Source: Torymus aiolomorphi (lineage: Eukaryota; Arthropoda; Insecta; Hymenoptera; Torymidae). From it: a DNA stretch of 64,000 nt. The stretch covers positions 114,745,235 through 114,809,234 of the forward strand of contig CM070874.1 of assembly GCA_036365515.1 (NCBI GenBank), read 5' to 3'. Shown piece by piece: positions 25,477-38,699 of this stretch. A program made the position numbers and the translations under genes. Numbering within the stretch: the first letter of the stretch is position 1; the number at the start of each line of letters is the position of its first letter. Below the pieces are notes generated by a model, which searched no databases, was not told the DNA's origin, and saw only the letters and a list, made by a program, of their open reading frames with translations.

Positions 25477-27482
25477 TTATGCAGATTTTTCCCAAAATTC
25501 TTCTGGAGGCGGGATGGATACCCAGCCTTCGGAACACGCCTTACGCTGGCAAGAAATCATTCTCTTGTCATTAACGCCATCACAATAACACGTATTACAG
25601 CCATTAAAATAGGACTCTCCGGGAACGCACTTTCGGTAAGCTAGAAAATTCAGATATAATGTTTTAATAATTTATTCAATATCACGAGATAGGTATTTAA
25701 TACAGATAATGAGAAAATTTCATGTAAAATAATAAGAATTTGATTAAGTTTTATTACTTTTATTTTTCATAATATGAAGAAATTTAAACTAAAAAAATTC
25801 AATTTTGATTTTTCCTCTTGTGCGTAATGGCATGAAATTATTAAAGTGACAGGCAATCTGTTGATTTATTCAAAGTTGGTCGAATTCACATATTTATTCA
25901 CAAATTGTAATCCTGCATTTGTTTAACCAGTTTCGGCCCGGAACTTCCAAATTTTCGTCTGATTTTCGGTACGATTACTTTTTATGTTTCAAGTGTTTAA
26001 AAAACTTGAAGAATATGATTTCTGACGTAAAATTTTATGTACTTTCAGAATCCGTCCTCAAAATTGCAATACCATCAATATTTAAAAAATTATAAGCCAT
26101 TTTAGTAAAAAAAAACACGGTTTTCTAGAAAAAATTTTTTTTTTGATCGAAATTTTCGTACCGAAACAGAATTGATCCGTGAGTCTTACCAGTGAAAGTT
26201 GTGGAGTAATTACCTATACTTTGTAGTGGCATTGGTTTGAAATCGAATTTCAAAATGGCGGCCACGGGAATGGTTATTTTTCAGCGAATATCTCATAAAA
26301 TACTTTGCGATTTTTTTTTCTCGAAAAGGATTAAGGATTATGTATAAATTAATAATCGCTGTTAAGCAAACCATATGGTAGCAAATTGGTTACAAATACT
26401 TTGCGATTTTTTTGTCGAAAAGGATTAACTTTGCAAAAAAATGTTATACAACAAAAAGTGCTTAAAATTAATCGAAGAACACGTGGAAATTTTTTCAGAA
26501 ATTTTTTAAATCATATTTGGATTTTTGAAAAATGGCTAATTCCGAAAAATCCAAAAATTATGTGAAAAATTCTGAAAAAATTTCCACGTATTCTTTGAAT
26601 AATTCTAAATACTTTTTAATCTATAAAAATTGTTTTGCAAAGTTAATCCTTTTCAAGGAAAAAATTGCAAAGTATTCTATGGGATTTTCATTAAAAAATG
26701 ACCATCCCCGTGGCCGCTATTTTGAAATTCGATTTCAGACCTATGTCACTTCAAAGTATAGGTAATTACTCCACAACTTTCACTGATTAGACTCACGGAT
26801 CAATTCTGTTTCGGTACGAAAATTTCGATCCAAAAAAAATTTTTTCGAGAAAACCGTGTTTTTTTGGCTAAAATGACTTATCATTTTTTAAATATTGATG
26901 GTATTGCAATTTTGAGGACGGATTCTGAAAGTACATAAAATTTTACGTCAGAAATCATATTTTTCAAGTTTTTTAAACACTTGAAACATAAAAAGTTATC
27001 GTATCAAAAATCAGACGAAAATTTAGGAGTTCCGGGCCGAAACGGGTTAAGCTTATCATAAATGATGAATAGGATATTTTAAAACTTTTAATTTTACTCA
27101 TAACAATTATTATATTTCAAATATTAATGAATAAAATTTAATTAGTAGCACTGTTTTAATTTATCGAATTTTTAAGTATTGACATATGTCTAATTTATAA
27201 ATTTACAATTTGTAAAAGAATCATTAAAATTACAATAATTATATATTTTTGAAATATATATTATTTTTTGTAACTTTAGTAGATGACACTATGTTTAAAA
27301 TCTTAACCGTATATTGTACATGTTTTGTACAACCGTACAAAATAATTGACTTTAAATGTTTTGTTATATTTTGTAACGAGAAAATTAAGTAAACTTAAAT
27401 TAAAGAATGTACCTGCGTCGACAGAAATTGTACAAACGATCAGTAGTACAACTAATAAAAAGTAACAAAATTTAGGCACCAT
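25477..27482 (-). CDS. Second pacifastin-type inhibitor gene
   Basis: Exon 1 on the minus strand (27482-27413) encodes a signal peptide (MVPKFCYFLLVVLLIVCTIS..DA) and ends GCAG|GTACAT. Exon 2 (25640-25477) follows TTTTCTAG, joins in phase 1 and ends TAA at 25479-25477. The product is 77 residues. The domain reads CVPGESYFNGCNTCYC, then CQRKAC, again the pacifastin six-cysteine pattern, and it closely resembles the gene at 21155-21972 (shared GESYF/GDSYF, NGCNTCYC/DGCNTCYC, and a PEEFW/PEGFW tail). The exon structure and intron phase are identical, so the two are duplicates in opposite orientation. The 1.77-kb intron holds a TTAA foldback element. Confidence 0.85.
25923..27050. mobile_element. 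TTAA-flanked foldback element 5
   Basis: TTAACCAGTTTCGGCCCGGA at the left and GGGCCGAAACGGGTTAA at the right. Arms of about 500 bp are complementary with an AT-rich centre near 26490. It lies in the intron of the minus-strand inhibitor gene. The short ORF at 26532-26765 is a piece of the right arm, not a gene. Confidence 0.85.
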
Positions 27483-27805
27483 TTTAGAAAAATAAGTAAA
27501 ACAGACTGTTATCTTGTCTCTGGCGCGATTCGACGATCACTGAATTCAGCGAGAAAACATATTGCTATATACGATGAAGTCTCCTTGCGTAATGTGCTTA
27601 CCCAATGATTCATTAAAAAAAGTGAATAAATAAAATTTGATAAGATTAATGCGATAACAGAATTGATGTATAATGTATTCAACCGTTCATTTTTTAACTA
27701 TTGACATTTAAAAAAGATGCAGGTAAAATTTCGAATTTTAGCAAACACTTTCTTTTTTCTTCCTTCGTTTTTAACTCATTAAGTGAAAGGTCTAAAAATA
27801 TTAAT

Positions 27806-28650
27806 ACATATGAGGCGTTTCACGTCAACTACCTCACACAGAAAGAAATGTGAACAGTCTACACCTCGGAGAGAGCCGGGAGCCGCCCAATACAAGCCAT
27901 AGCGCGATTGAAGTATAGATTGGATATGCAGAACCTCGAGGTTTCTCGGATATACCGTAACTCGTACAAGTTGGAAGTGAGACTTCCAACTTGGAAATTC
28001 AGTTGCTTTCCCCTCCAGCGCGCGCGTTCGCCCGGCAGCCAATCACCGCCCGCGCTTCGGATCGCCAACTCCGCCCCTTTACACCTATCTCTAAGTTGGA
28101 GCTCTCAGACTTCCAACGTCGAGTTACGATATATCCGAGAAATGTGAGGTTCTGTATCATCCAGCTCGAGGTGCAGGCACTCCAATTCGGCACTAAGTAA
28201 ATGCGAAACTTAATATTTACAAACACCGAGACTTTTTGACATTAGCGCCGTCCAATACCGGAGTTATTTCCACACCTCTTTTCTTTCCGTGCAGCACAGC
28301 GCGCGAGCGCCAAATCGTGCTATTTCTAACTTATGTTTATGCTACTAAAATGTAACTAAACAAATTGTTTTATAAGCGTTTCCGACGTATTTTTTCCTCA
28401 GCTTTCCAATGGTGTAGGAAGATTTTCCGAAATTTTCCATTTTTACCCTCAAAAAGTACAAAATGTCTTATATCTCAAAAAGTGTATTTTTAATATTTTT
28501 TTTGACCATGTAGATCGAAACCTGAGCATTTTTCACGTAGGAAATGATTTTTTTCATAATTTGCTCAGGATGTTTTCTTCGAGAAATAGAACGTGAAAGA
28601 GTAGCGCAACGGCTCTCCTGCGCGCGGGACGTCGCGTAATCTAGGCCTGC
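27806..28650. mobile_element. GAGGCGTTTCACGTCA-type repeat, rearranged copy
   Basis: Starts ATATGAGGCGTTTCACGTCA near 27808, the same end as at 43707 and 30515. Internal sequence shared with those copies (TTTTTTCCTCAGCTTTCCAA, then TTCCGAAATTTTCCAT) is at about 28390-28450. A separate hairpin (about 27935-28150; CTCGGATAT.CGTAACTCG and ACGATATATCCGAG) has inserted between. Confidence 0.6.
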
Positions 28651-29443
28651 CTCGCTACCTAATAACCTTTCATAATCTTTACCTGTTCTTTCGAATTCTT
28701 TGTAATGTAAGAATAATATTTTATTGGCTTTTTTATAAAAAAAAAAAAAAAAAAAAACGGAGTTTCATAGCTAACAGCAATATAGTAACTATACTAACGC
28801 TTTTTTCTCAGTGCAGATAATTTTTCTTTGTAAGCTGAGAATTGTTGCCGCCAGCGTTCATTCGATCCTCTTTAGAGTTGAGCGAATCGAGCCGCTTTAT
28901 GTCGTGTAAAGTATACATAAAAAATCGACAAAACTTTTAGGGACTCTCAAATAATAATGGCAATGTTATAAAAGCAATCTTAAATTTGTGGTTAACTTAT
29001 ACGTGTTTTCAGCAATTTTTTTATGTTCTCTATTGTTTACTTGCAACAATGTCACTCGTTTGCTCCTCAAAAGGATAGAGTAGACTGAGAATTGTTGCAA
29101 TTTGTGTTCGCGCGTTCGATCCTCGCTTGAGTTGAGAGAATTGTGACACTATATCCTATTGGGTATTCATAAATCAGCAACATTTTCGATATTCATTTTC
29201 CAAAAATAATTCATAAAAAATATAAGTAGCTCAATCTTTATTTAAATAGAGATATTTTGAAATGGTATATTCTTTTGTCTAACGGTATGATTTTCATATA
29301 AAAATATGTCTCAATATATTATTAAAAGTCATGATGCAGTTTACTTTATTCGTAAATCTTATAATACTCGGAATTCGTGGAAATTAATCAACGTCATATT
29401 ATCTTTGCATATAATAATTTTTTTTAATTATTTTTATTTATAG

Positions 29444-29628
29444 GAATGTGCATAATATGTTGGGAAAGAGAGGCGTCGCATGCGTTGGTGCCATGTGGCC
29501 ACCAATGCGTGTGCGAGCTCTGCGGCTGGCAGATATGGCTTATGGAGTTGGAGCACGAATGCATATGTCCGGCCTGCCGCCAAGCCATTATACAACCCCC
29601 GATGAAGATCTACCATTTATTTCGATAA
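29444..29628 (+). CDS. RING-finger protein, terminal exon
   Basis: The exon opens after a polypyrimidine tract and acceptor (TTTATTTATAG, ending 29443) and ends TAA at 29626-29628, with AATAAAA downstream near 29679. It encodes CIICWEREASHALVPCGHQC, then CELC and CPAC: the C-x2-C, C-x-H-x3-C-x2-C and C-x2-C ligands of a C-terminal RING domain, which binds two zinc ions and recruits E2 enzymes for ubiquitin transfer. RING domains at the extreme C-terminus are typical of neuralized-, IAP- or Mul1-type E3 ligases. Upstream exons were not identified, so only this exon is claimed. The first in-frame ATG (29446) may be internal to the real protein. Confidence 0.7.
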
Positions 29629-30514
29629 TTACGTACTTGTATTGTTGTCCACTAAATATTTAATGAATAGTTTATATAATAAAATATTTTTCTAAAAAAT
29701 TAAATAACTTTAATTTTCATCATCATAACTCACTAGTATGCTCCTCCTTAAGACTAAACTAAAATGAGAATTGTTGGCGCTATTTAAGTTACTGCGTGAA
29801 CGCTGACAAAACTATATGTATCGACATTTTCTGTAATTGTGATTATGAACTGTTTGGTTTCGATTTTTCAAATTTCTATCTTTATGTTTTCGATTTTTTA
29901 AATTTCTATCTTTACGTTTTCAGGCTTTTGAATTATTATTTTCATGTCTTCTATGCTTGGAATACTTTAAACTCCACTTCTTCTTTCCTAACTTTTATGT
30001 TCCGTATTTTCTGCTTTTGTATGTTTCTAAATTATGAGATATACTTTTTACTTTTATTATTTCTTACTTTAATATTTATGGTATCAAGATAAAAAATTTA
30101 ATTAATCCTTCAAATTTTTGTCTTTATGTTTTCGGATTTTGAAATTTTTTTTTCATGTTTTCTTAGTTTACGATTCTACAAGCTCAATATCGTTGCTCTT
30201 AATTTTTCTATCGCGTGTTTTCTACTTTTGTGTTTTTCTAAATTCTAAATTATACTTTCTATTTTTATTATTTGTAACTTTAATATTTATGTTAGCGGTT
30301 CAATCGATTCAATTATTTCTACAAAAATATTTCTGTATTTTCATTTACTGGTAATCGTGCTTTTTGATTGAAACGCACCGGGACAGGCGTGCTTCTGCTA
30401 ATGAGGCACGTGTGTTCTATTTGTAATTTTCTGAAGGGTAAGGCATCTAACTTACAGCCTTTCGATATATCTAGTCCCACCCCTTTTATAAACAGATGTA
30501 AAATTGCAATATTT
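29629..30514. other. Intergenic, T-rich
   Basis: T-rich DNA with two imperfect direct copies of a TTTTCGATTTTTTAAATTTC / TTTATTATTTCTTACTTTAA sequence (29850-30080 and 30110-30300). The Phe-rich ORFs there are composition artefacts. Confidence 0.5.
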
Positions 30515-30724
30515 ATATGAGGTGTTTCACGTCAACTGCCCCAGATCGGCGCGCGAGTGTACTTAAAAAAATTGTTTGATAAGCGTTTTCAACGTGTTTT
30601 TTCCTCAGCTTTCCAATGATATAGGCAGTTTTTTCGAAATTTTCCATTTTCACCTTGAAAAACTACAAAACATCTTATATCTCAAAAACCGCGCTGGGGC
30701 AGTTGACGTGAAACGCCACATATA
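30515..30724. mobile_element. Short GAGGTGTTTCACGTCA-ended element
   Basis: ATATGAGGTGTTTCACGTCA at the left and TGACGTGAAACGCCACATAT at the right, also sharing AACTGCCCCAG / CTGGGGCAGTT. Same family as 43707-44223. Confidence 0.8.
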
Positions 30725-30889
30725 TGCTTGGTACTACATTGTAATGAAAGAAATTATATTTAGCTATTTTTTCTTATATGTTTGTTTAAAAAATAATTTA
30801 CTAACCATTAGTATTCAAATATAATAAAAGATTTTATTTTGGTAAAATTAACTTGATAATAACTGCTAGTGTAGTGAGCAATTTTATAA

Positions 30890-31140
30890 GTTATACTGAC
30901 TGTTAGGTTATTCATGAAACATAGTTACAAGTAATAAAAATATAGCAATGCCAGTTTCAGATTTAAAATGTTATAAAATTCCAGTGCTTCATACTACCAC
31001 CTTAGTCAAGTATCTGTGACACAGGTGCTAGTATGAAAGAGCATTAGCATTTTGTAAAATTTTAATTCTGAAACTGTCACTGCTACCACTTGATTACTTG
31101 CATTCACAAATAACCTATCAGTTATTGCTAGTAAAATTTG
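30890..31140. repeat. Imperfect inverted repeat
   Basis: TAACTGATAGGTTATT-type sequence on both sides and CAGTTTCAG / CTGAAACTG anchors around a centre near 31015. Non-coding. Confidence 0.55.
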
Positions 31141-31274
31141 CTACATTTGCAGGTTTTATTAACCTCATTCGAAACATAAGTTGGCACATTTTTGTGCAAA
31201 TTAAGGGGGTATTGCAGTTAAATTTTGTTTTTTTTGGATTCATCTAAAAAAATAAAAATTTTGATCAGTAATGA

Positions 31275-31398
<124 letters not shown>

Positions 31399-32119
31399 GC
31401 ACGCACGCACACTTTTCCAACGTTACACCCCCCTCTCCATTTCAGTTTTTACTCAAATTACGTCTGTGACGTCTCAAATGAAAGCTTATTTCATCTAGTT
31501 TTTAATGCCATGTGGCGATTTCATAAAATCAAATGGCGGATCCAAAATGGTGGACAAAAAAAATCAAAATTTTGAAAAATAAAAAATTTTATCGTATTCT
31601 GCGAACAATTTTGAGACAAAACTATCTTTAGTACTTTTTTAAATAGACGCACAGTTTTCGAGAGAAAAATTCATCAATATTCGAAATTTTTGAAGTTCAT
31701 GAATTTTTTCCTGGAAAACGATGCGTCTAATAGAAAAATTATTAAGTATACTTTTGACTCAAAATTGTATGCAAAATATGATGGCATTTATTATTTTTCG
31801 ATATTTTAAAATTTTTGGATTTTCGTAATTTGTGCACCGCCAGTAGGTGGCAACGCGAAAACTGAAAGAATTCGTGCGCTGCAGTGAAATTGTTGAATTT
31901 ATGCACTGTAGATTAATGAAAATACGTCTAAAAGTTAAAATAGAAAAATGTAACTAAGAATTACTCAGCATTGTATGCCACAATTGTAATACCACCTGAG
32001 CTTCTAGAATCTATTTTTTGAAATCTTCATATGAAAATGTTGATGTATTACAATCTTTAGAATATCTCTTAATTATCATTTCTATTTTATTAATAGATAA
32101 AAAGCAGTGATTTTTTTAG

Positions 32120-33342
32120 AATTTCTGGAACTGGTGGAGCAGCAGTAAATCTTCTATTCTTTCCTGGTAGTACCGAGATTGCTCTTTTGCAATGAAAGAA
32201 TGGGGTTTTAATTTGATCAATTTTTCACACAATTCATCAACAAATTCAGATGATGAACAAATTTGCATTTAAAGAGTTGATCTGTCAGTAGTTGTCCATA
32301 CACTGAATTGCACTTGATCAATATTTTCCTTCTCTAAGAGTTTCTTTAAATACTTTTCAAACTCACTAACACCGGGGTAAAGACGCATTCACCGAGAAAA
32401 CAATTTGCATCAGAATTTTGACATACGATTTGTCGTAAACAATCTTTGTAATCACCTAAAACCATATCACGATTTTTAGTGAGATTCTTTAAATTTACAG
32501 AGTCAATCATCAATTTGCAATTTTGATGTATCGTATAGACACAAACTGAATGCGTACCATTTGCCCCAGTGAGTATGCAATGCTTTGGTCGGAGTTGGGC
32601 AAATTTACTAAAACTAACTGGATATTCAGTATATAATTTACTGTAAGTATCATAAAGACACCTTAAATCTGAAAGAAGAAGACGTTTCTGTAACAACTGT
32701 TTACCTTCGTCATTTTTTTACAGAAACCACATCTTTCATACTTGGCATGATTCTGCTCTGTTCATCACTACTGTAAAAATCTATTATTTGTCTCACAGTG
32801 CTTTCCGATAATGGTCTGCCATTCTTAGCAGTTGTATCTGCCAAAACGCCTTTAGAAGTTTTTAATTCTCTAGCCTTTTTTGCAAACTGTCTCGAGCAGT
32901 TGAATTGCCGACTAATTTTATTAAGACTCCACGCATCTAGAACCACTGTCAAAATCGTCAATCTCAAAGGATCGTTAATTTCAAGAGAAGAAAACTTTTC
33001 TTTCAATCCACTCAACATATCTTCCAACTCGATTTCTCTTTGTGATTTGAAGTTAGATTCCATTGTACTAGAGGATAATGAAGATACTCCAGAAGATCCA
33101 GAAATATTTTGTTCAATATCATGATTACCATTATCGTACATTTCATGAAGATTTGATGAGGCATTCGAATCTGCATCTATACGAGGATGTTTAATTAACC
33201 TACATGCGGCACAAATTTTAGCATTATTTGAAAAGTTTGGAAAAATTTGTTTGGCACCACTCGAAATACGCCGAAGACCTTTTCCTTTGTGACCTTTCAA
33301 ATTGTAAGGATTGCAACACCTATCACTATGAATCTTGGACAT
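32120..33342 (-). pseudogene. Transposase-like protein of the TTAA element, frameshifted and truncated
   Basis: The minus-strand ORF from ATG 33342 has CNPYNLKGHKGKGLRR and CAACRL near the N-terminus (possible zinc ligands), then a helical DNA-binding-like segment (LNKISRQFNCSRQFAKKARE). The frame is lost in a seven-A run near 32710 and resumes as a second ORF (32696-32346) with FSKFAQLRPKHCIL and NGTHSVCVYTIHQN, motifs of an uncharacterised transposon protein common in insects and Hydra. A further frame change near 32375 leads to WTTTDRSTL, an in-frame stop and HSFIAKEQS. The C-terminal half, where a DDE catalytic core would be expected, is missing. It is not active as it stands; slippage at the A run is conceivable but the second break argues for decay. 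Confidence 0.65.
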
Positions 33343-33369
33343 ATTAATTAAATAAATTTATTGAAAGAA

Positions 33370-33720
33370 GATCTAGAAAGTACTGTTGAGAATAGTGCCA
33401 AAAGGAATTGTTGAGAGTAACTCTAAAAAGAACTGTTAAGAGTAGTCCTAAAAGGAATTGTTGAAAGTAGCTCTAAAAAGAACTGTTGAGAGTAGTCCTA
33501 AAAAGAATTGTTGAAAGTAGCTCTAAAAAGAACTATTGAGAATAGTGCCAAAAGGAATTGTTGAGACTAGCTAGAACTGTTGAGAGTAGTCCTAAAAGGA
33601 ATTGTTGAAAGTAGCTCTAAAAAGAACTGTTGAGAGTAGTCCTAAAAGGAATTGTTGAGAGTAGCTTTAAAAAGAACTATTAACATTAACCCTGAAAAAG
33701 GTTGAATATGTAAACTCTAA
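33370..33720. repeat. Tandem array, unit about 48 bp
   Basis: About seven copies alternate AAAAGAACTGTTGAGAGTAG and AAAGGAATTGTTGAAAGTAG. It lies between the transposase-like gene's 5' end and the right TIR. Confidence 0.9.
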
Positions 33721-34408
33721 AAAGAACTGAAGTTCAACACTAAATAATAACGTTGATACCCGACTGCGCGTCCTTACATGTACTGTAGCGCGCGAACTCT
33801 TTCAGTTTTCGCGTTGCCACCTACTGACGGTGCACAAATTACGAAAATCCAAAAATTCAAAAATTCGAAAAATAAAAAATTCCATCATATTTTGCACATA
33901 ATTTTGAGTCAAAAGTGTGCTTAATAATTTTTCTATTAGACGCATCGTTTTCCATGAAAAAATTCATGAACTTCAAAAATTTCGAATATTAATGAATTTT
34001 TTTTTCGAAAATTGTGGGTCTATTAAAAAAAGTACTAAAGATAGTTTTATCTCAAAATTGTCCGCAGAATACGATAACATTTTTTATTTTTTAAAATTTT
34101 GATTTTGAAAAAATTTTGATTGTGATAAAATTTTTTATTTCTCAAAATTTTTTATTTTTTTATATTTTTTGTCCACCATTTTGGATCCGCCATTTGATTT
34201 TATGAAATTGCCACACGGCATTAAAAACTAGATGAAATAAGCTTTCATTTGAGACGTCACAGACTTAATTTGAGTAAAAACTGAAATGGAGAGGGGGGTG
34301 TACGTTGGAAAAGAATGCTATGTGTGTGTGTGTGTGTGTATTATATATTTTATATATATATTATACACACACACACATACACATACACACGCACACACAC
34401 ACCCATAA

Positions 34409-34917
34409 CAAATATAGTTTATTTTTTAAGAAATAGGCCCTACCAGAGGTTTGAAAACCCATTTGATCCAAAGATGTTGAGATTTTAAAATTTGTATCCT
34501 CCCATAACCTACAGATTGAACCATTTGATATTTTTTAATGGGATACGGCTAAAATCTTTGATTTTTTTATTTCCTTTGATTGAAGCTATTCGCATCCCTT
34601 AATTTTACCAATTAATATTTTTAAAGTTAAAAATTTGAGTTAAAATTCACCATTTTTTAAAAATTCCTTCCAAATGGTTGATTTTAAATAAAATTTTTTA
34701 CTTTAAAAATATTAATTGGAAAAATTAAGGGATGCGAATAGCTTCAGTCAAAGGAGATATAAAAATCAAAGATTTTGGCCCGTATCCCATTTAAAAATAT
34801 CAAATGGTTCAGTCTGTAAGTTATGGCAGGATAAAAATTTTAAAATCTCAATATCTTTGGATCAAATAGGTTTATAGACCTCTGGTAGGACCTATTTCCT
34901 AAAAAATAAACTATTTG
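34409..34917. mobile_element. Palindrome inserted in the right TIR microsatellite
   Basis: CAAATATAGTTTATTTTTTA at the left is mirrored by AAAAAATAAACTATTTG at the right, with GGCCCTACCAGAGGT and CCTCTGGTAGGACC inside. Arms of about 250 bp. It splits a CA/TG tract. Confidence 0.8.
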
Positions 34918-35016
34918 TGTGTGTGTGTGTGTGTGTGTGCGTGTAAATATCATTACTGATCAATTTTATTTTTTAGGTGAATCTAAAAAAAATTGTTAAC
35001 TGTAGTATCCCCTTAA

Positions 35017-37240
35017 GCAATAACATGACTTACAGGTGGAAACTTTCTCGTTTGTGACATGTACAAAATTTTGCAAACATTACTGTAAACACAGAAAACT
35101 ATCTACAGCAGCAGCAGAATTAGCAGCTCAGATTATCCACACAGCTGCAGGTATGCCCCACTCGAAAAAAGAAAACTGTGCGCTGCTGTCAGTGTTCATA
35201 GCTGGTGACCACGATCGAGACAGTTTGCACCAGGTAGTCTTGTTACACCATGGCATGTAGACCCCTGAATGCAGCGAAGGTCTGGGTTGCATTCGATGCA
35301 TATGCATTGTTGATATCTTGTTATCTTGCACGTGCTGCTATTGTTCATAGCTGGGCACTTACAGAAGTGATCGCATAATTAGAGGCTCTTGGTATGGTAC
35401 ACCGATGCTTTGCATTATCTTCAGGAAATGCCATCAACAACCATTAGTGCCGTAGTGCCGAGTAGTTATCAAATCTAGAAATAGATTAATAATTAGATAT
35501 TATATATATATTATTATTATTATTATTCTTGCAATCGTTGTCTTTTAAAATTTGAATATACTTTTGTACTATACGTACAAAATTTAAATTAAGTTTAAGT
35601 ATAACTTTAAGAGTGAGGTTTTTACTATTCCACATGGGAAATATTATTTTTACAAGTCTGTTAACTTTAAATAAATGTAAAAGTATCAGAGTTGCAGACA
35701 AAAGTTAAAGAGACAAATTTATGAATGTACCTCCGAGTGTGCTTATAATGCGAAGCAGAAAGTTTTATAGGCAAAGATAGTGGAAATTAAATTACTTTTT
35801 GTGAGCATGTGAATGTGTTATTCTGCTAAACTATTAAAATTGAAAAAATGAATTAAAATTAAAAAATTAAATTAATAGTTTAGTTAAAAAATTATACTAT
35901 TAATAGATATACTGGAATACTCATTGCCCCTGATAAAAAATGTTTTAACAATGAAACTCCAAAAGAAAGTGCACTTATACCATCGGCAAATATTTTCCGG
36001 AAAAGCTGTCTGTTAAGTAGATTATCATGCAAATCTGATGCATCATGCCATCTCAAATGACCACACTAGAGTTTATGTTGTTACTGATGTTGTTTTTTTT
36101 TGCTGGCTCTAAAAAGAAATCACAACGGATTAGTATTACTTTAATAAAAAAATGTGCTGCTCATAGAGTGTAAGAGCCATGTGCCAGATTTAGCTAAGAA
36201 ATTATGTAATTACTCAGTTTTATAATAATAAAAAATATACAGTAAGCCAACCAACTTACAAGAAGGAAAGTGCGAAATTCATGGTAGTATAGTATAATAA
36301 TAAGCTTGTTTATCGTGTTAGCTTCCAGAATTAGCTTAATTACCACAAAAAATGAACAACATGAATAAATCTATATTATTAGAAACCCTAATGACGTTGT
36401 CCTTCAGAAAATACAGATTTTGTCAACTATTTTTAATTATATTTGATGGAAACTAACATGATAAACAAGCTTATTTTTTACTATACTACCATAAATTTCG
36501 CACTTTTCTTGTAAGTCGGTTGGCTTTGCATGAAAGAAACTTTAAGAGGAAATGGTTGAGTAATCAATCTGGGTGGGTGCTAGAATTATGAAAAGTTCAC
36601 CATAATCTCTAAATGTCAGTTTCATTATGATCTATGATCAACTGAGCAGCCTACATCAACCCTTGTATAACGACTTACTTGTAATGTGTCTGCCTAACAA
36701 CATTAGCATGCGAGCTCTCTGTAGGCCCCAACGACGATTAGGTGGTGGTAATAGGAGCTAAGCTGCCCCAGGCGTACTGATCTCTTGACGGCTCCTCTTG
36801 CACTCCCCTGTGCCTTGCAGACCTTTCTCACATGCTAGACCTGTAATATAAAGAAAATAATTAGTTGGACTAGAATCACTCATTGCATGACGTATAAAAG
36901 AATAAGACAAACAGTAAATGAAATGATAGCTGTTACAAACAAAATTACCTGTAAACGCTCTTAGAAAAAGAAAATATACCCCATAAATGCTCTCAAAGTA
37001 TTATGTTGTATAGTATATAAGCTTCTTCATCCCTTTAACGTCTATAAAAAAAAAATAGTTTAATTAATCTTAAAAATAATTAACAACATAAAGCAATCTA
37101 TATTTTTCGAAGGTCAACTTGCTTCTAATAATATCTATAGATAAAACAATCTATAGATTGTTTTTTATTATCAATTATTTTCAGTTGTAATTAAGCTAAT
37201 TTTTTGCTCAAAGCTAACTGTTGAGGCGGATGTCGGGATA
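35017..37240. other. Intergenic with one palindromic MITE
   Basis: No gene supported. The ORF at 35036-35260 has several Cys and His but no family pattern. A GC-richer stretch at 36680-36840, minus strand, has an acceptor-like border (TTACAG) and one short open frame that could be an exon of an unknown gene. Confidence 0.4.
36244..36526. mobile_element. Palindromic MITE
   Basis: AAGCCAACCAACTTACAAGA at the left and TCTTGTAAGTCGGTTGGCTT at the right. Arms include GGTAGTATAGTA and AATAAGCTTGTTTATC. Non-coding. Confidence 0.85.
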
Positions 37241-38189
37241 CTTGGAGAGAATGGGTGGTAAATAAAATCACTCACTGATTAATTCTTTGAAGATTGATAG
37301 TCGTTTATTCTCCCGATAAAAATAACACTCCGAGTAATGATTGTTAGAGCACGCAGAGTTTGATATGTTAAATTACAGTCGCGGACGCGTGACGTGGATA
37401 CTAATCACGGGTACAGAGACACGTACGGCGCCCGGCTTCGGCTAAGGCTCGTCGGCGAAGAAGGAAGGTGAGCACACGCCGCTGCGCGAAACTCAAAAGC
37501 CGCAAGAAAAAAGGGGGCGGGAGAGACCCGCGACGCTGACACGAAATATTCGACGCACGACCTCAACAAACGCCCGCGAGTTTTCAATCGCGATAATACC
37601 GGCCTAAACACTAACATTATACAGAAGCTTATGACTATACTACAGCATCACAAAATTCTCAGTGTACTAATATAAGTTTTTTCTCTCTTGTAAGTTGATT
37701 AGTTTTGAAAAAAATTTTCATTTTTGATACTCACCATAATATAAACGTTCAATACTATCTACTGGCCTCTATAGCGCTAATATAAAAATTTCAAGATTCC
37801 ATTACATGGTAAAACATTGTATAGTTTGTAGAAGTTGTAATCTAAGCTGCTGACACGTAAAGGCAAATTCACAGTCACGGCACTCATCCTCAAATACAGA
37901 TGTTGTTACTGATCCTATTAGAACAGTACATTCCACAAGACGAACCATGTGAAGTGTATATGGTATTCCATAAATTCAAACTGTACACTTTGTCAGATCA
38001 GAGAGTAACACATCATATTTTTATTTACATTTTCAACATCCACCACTAATTTTTCATCCACCTTTCTTAATATATGCATGTATTATCACCATACTTGTTG
38101 TAAATTTGTTTATTGTTTTGTTTCCCCAAGCGATTTGACACAATACTTTCAACAATTTTCAAGTCTTTTAAACCATCTGTCACGTCACT

Positions 38190-38640
38190 ATAGGTTTGTC
38201 AGATGACTTTTTGAATCCAAACTTTTTCCTCAGTACAAGATTAGCTTCTAGCTGTGCTGCAATATTTTTCAGAATTTGAAAGGCCTCTTGGGCCTTTCTT
38301 ACATGATAAACTTTGATAAATATTTTTAATTTAAATAAATAATCTTTAAGATCAATATATCTTTGTTTACTTTATCAAAAATGTTTGGTAATGTCGAAGT
38401 TGGAACTGATTCTGTACTATTCAGTAGATCCCTGATAGTTTTGCACGTCAAATAAAAAGCATCTTTAAAGTAGCTGGCCTGCTCCATCTCAACGATCAGC
38501 TGTTGCTTCTCCTCTTTGCGCTTCTCAATATAATGCTCTTGCGCTCTCTGTTCCTCTTAATTATGCGCTCCAACAAGCTCTCTTCGCTTGGAGTGCTGGA
38601 TTCCAATATACTAACAATAAGTATGGCTTTTTATGCTCGC
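38190..38640 (-). pseudogene. Possible coding-exon remnant, coiled-coil-like
   Basis: The minus strand shows protein-like segments: SEESLLERIIKRNRERK after an acceptor-like TTGTTAG, then in another frame EKRKEEKQQLIVEMEQASYF and STLPNIFDKVNKD, then VRKAQEAFQILKNIAAQLEA and VLRKKFGFKKSSDKP. The composition is that of a charged helical protein. The change of frame and stops suggest a pseudogene or a retrocopy. I do not recognise the family. Confidence 0.35.
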
Positions 38641-38699
38641 CACTATGCTTGTACACATACACATGATGAGTGCGTGCGAGCACAGAGCCGGCAGAGCTA

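Noticed and set aside
35036..35260. Cys/His-rich 74-aa ORF as a zinc protein
   Set aside because: Cysteine spacing fits no zinc-binding family and there are no splice borders.
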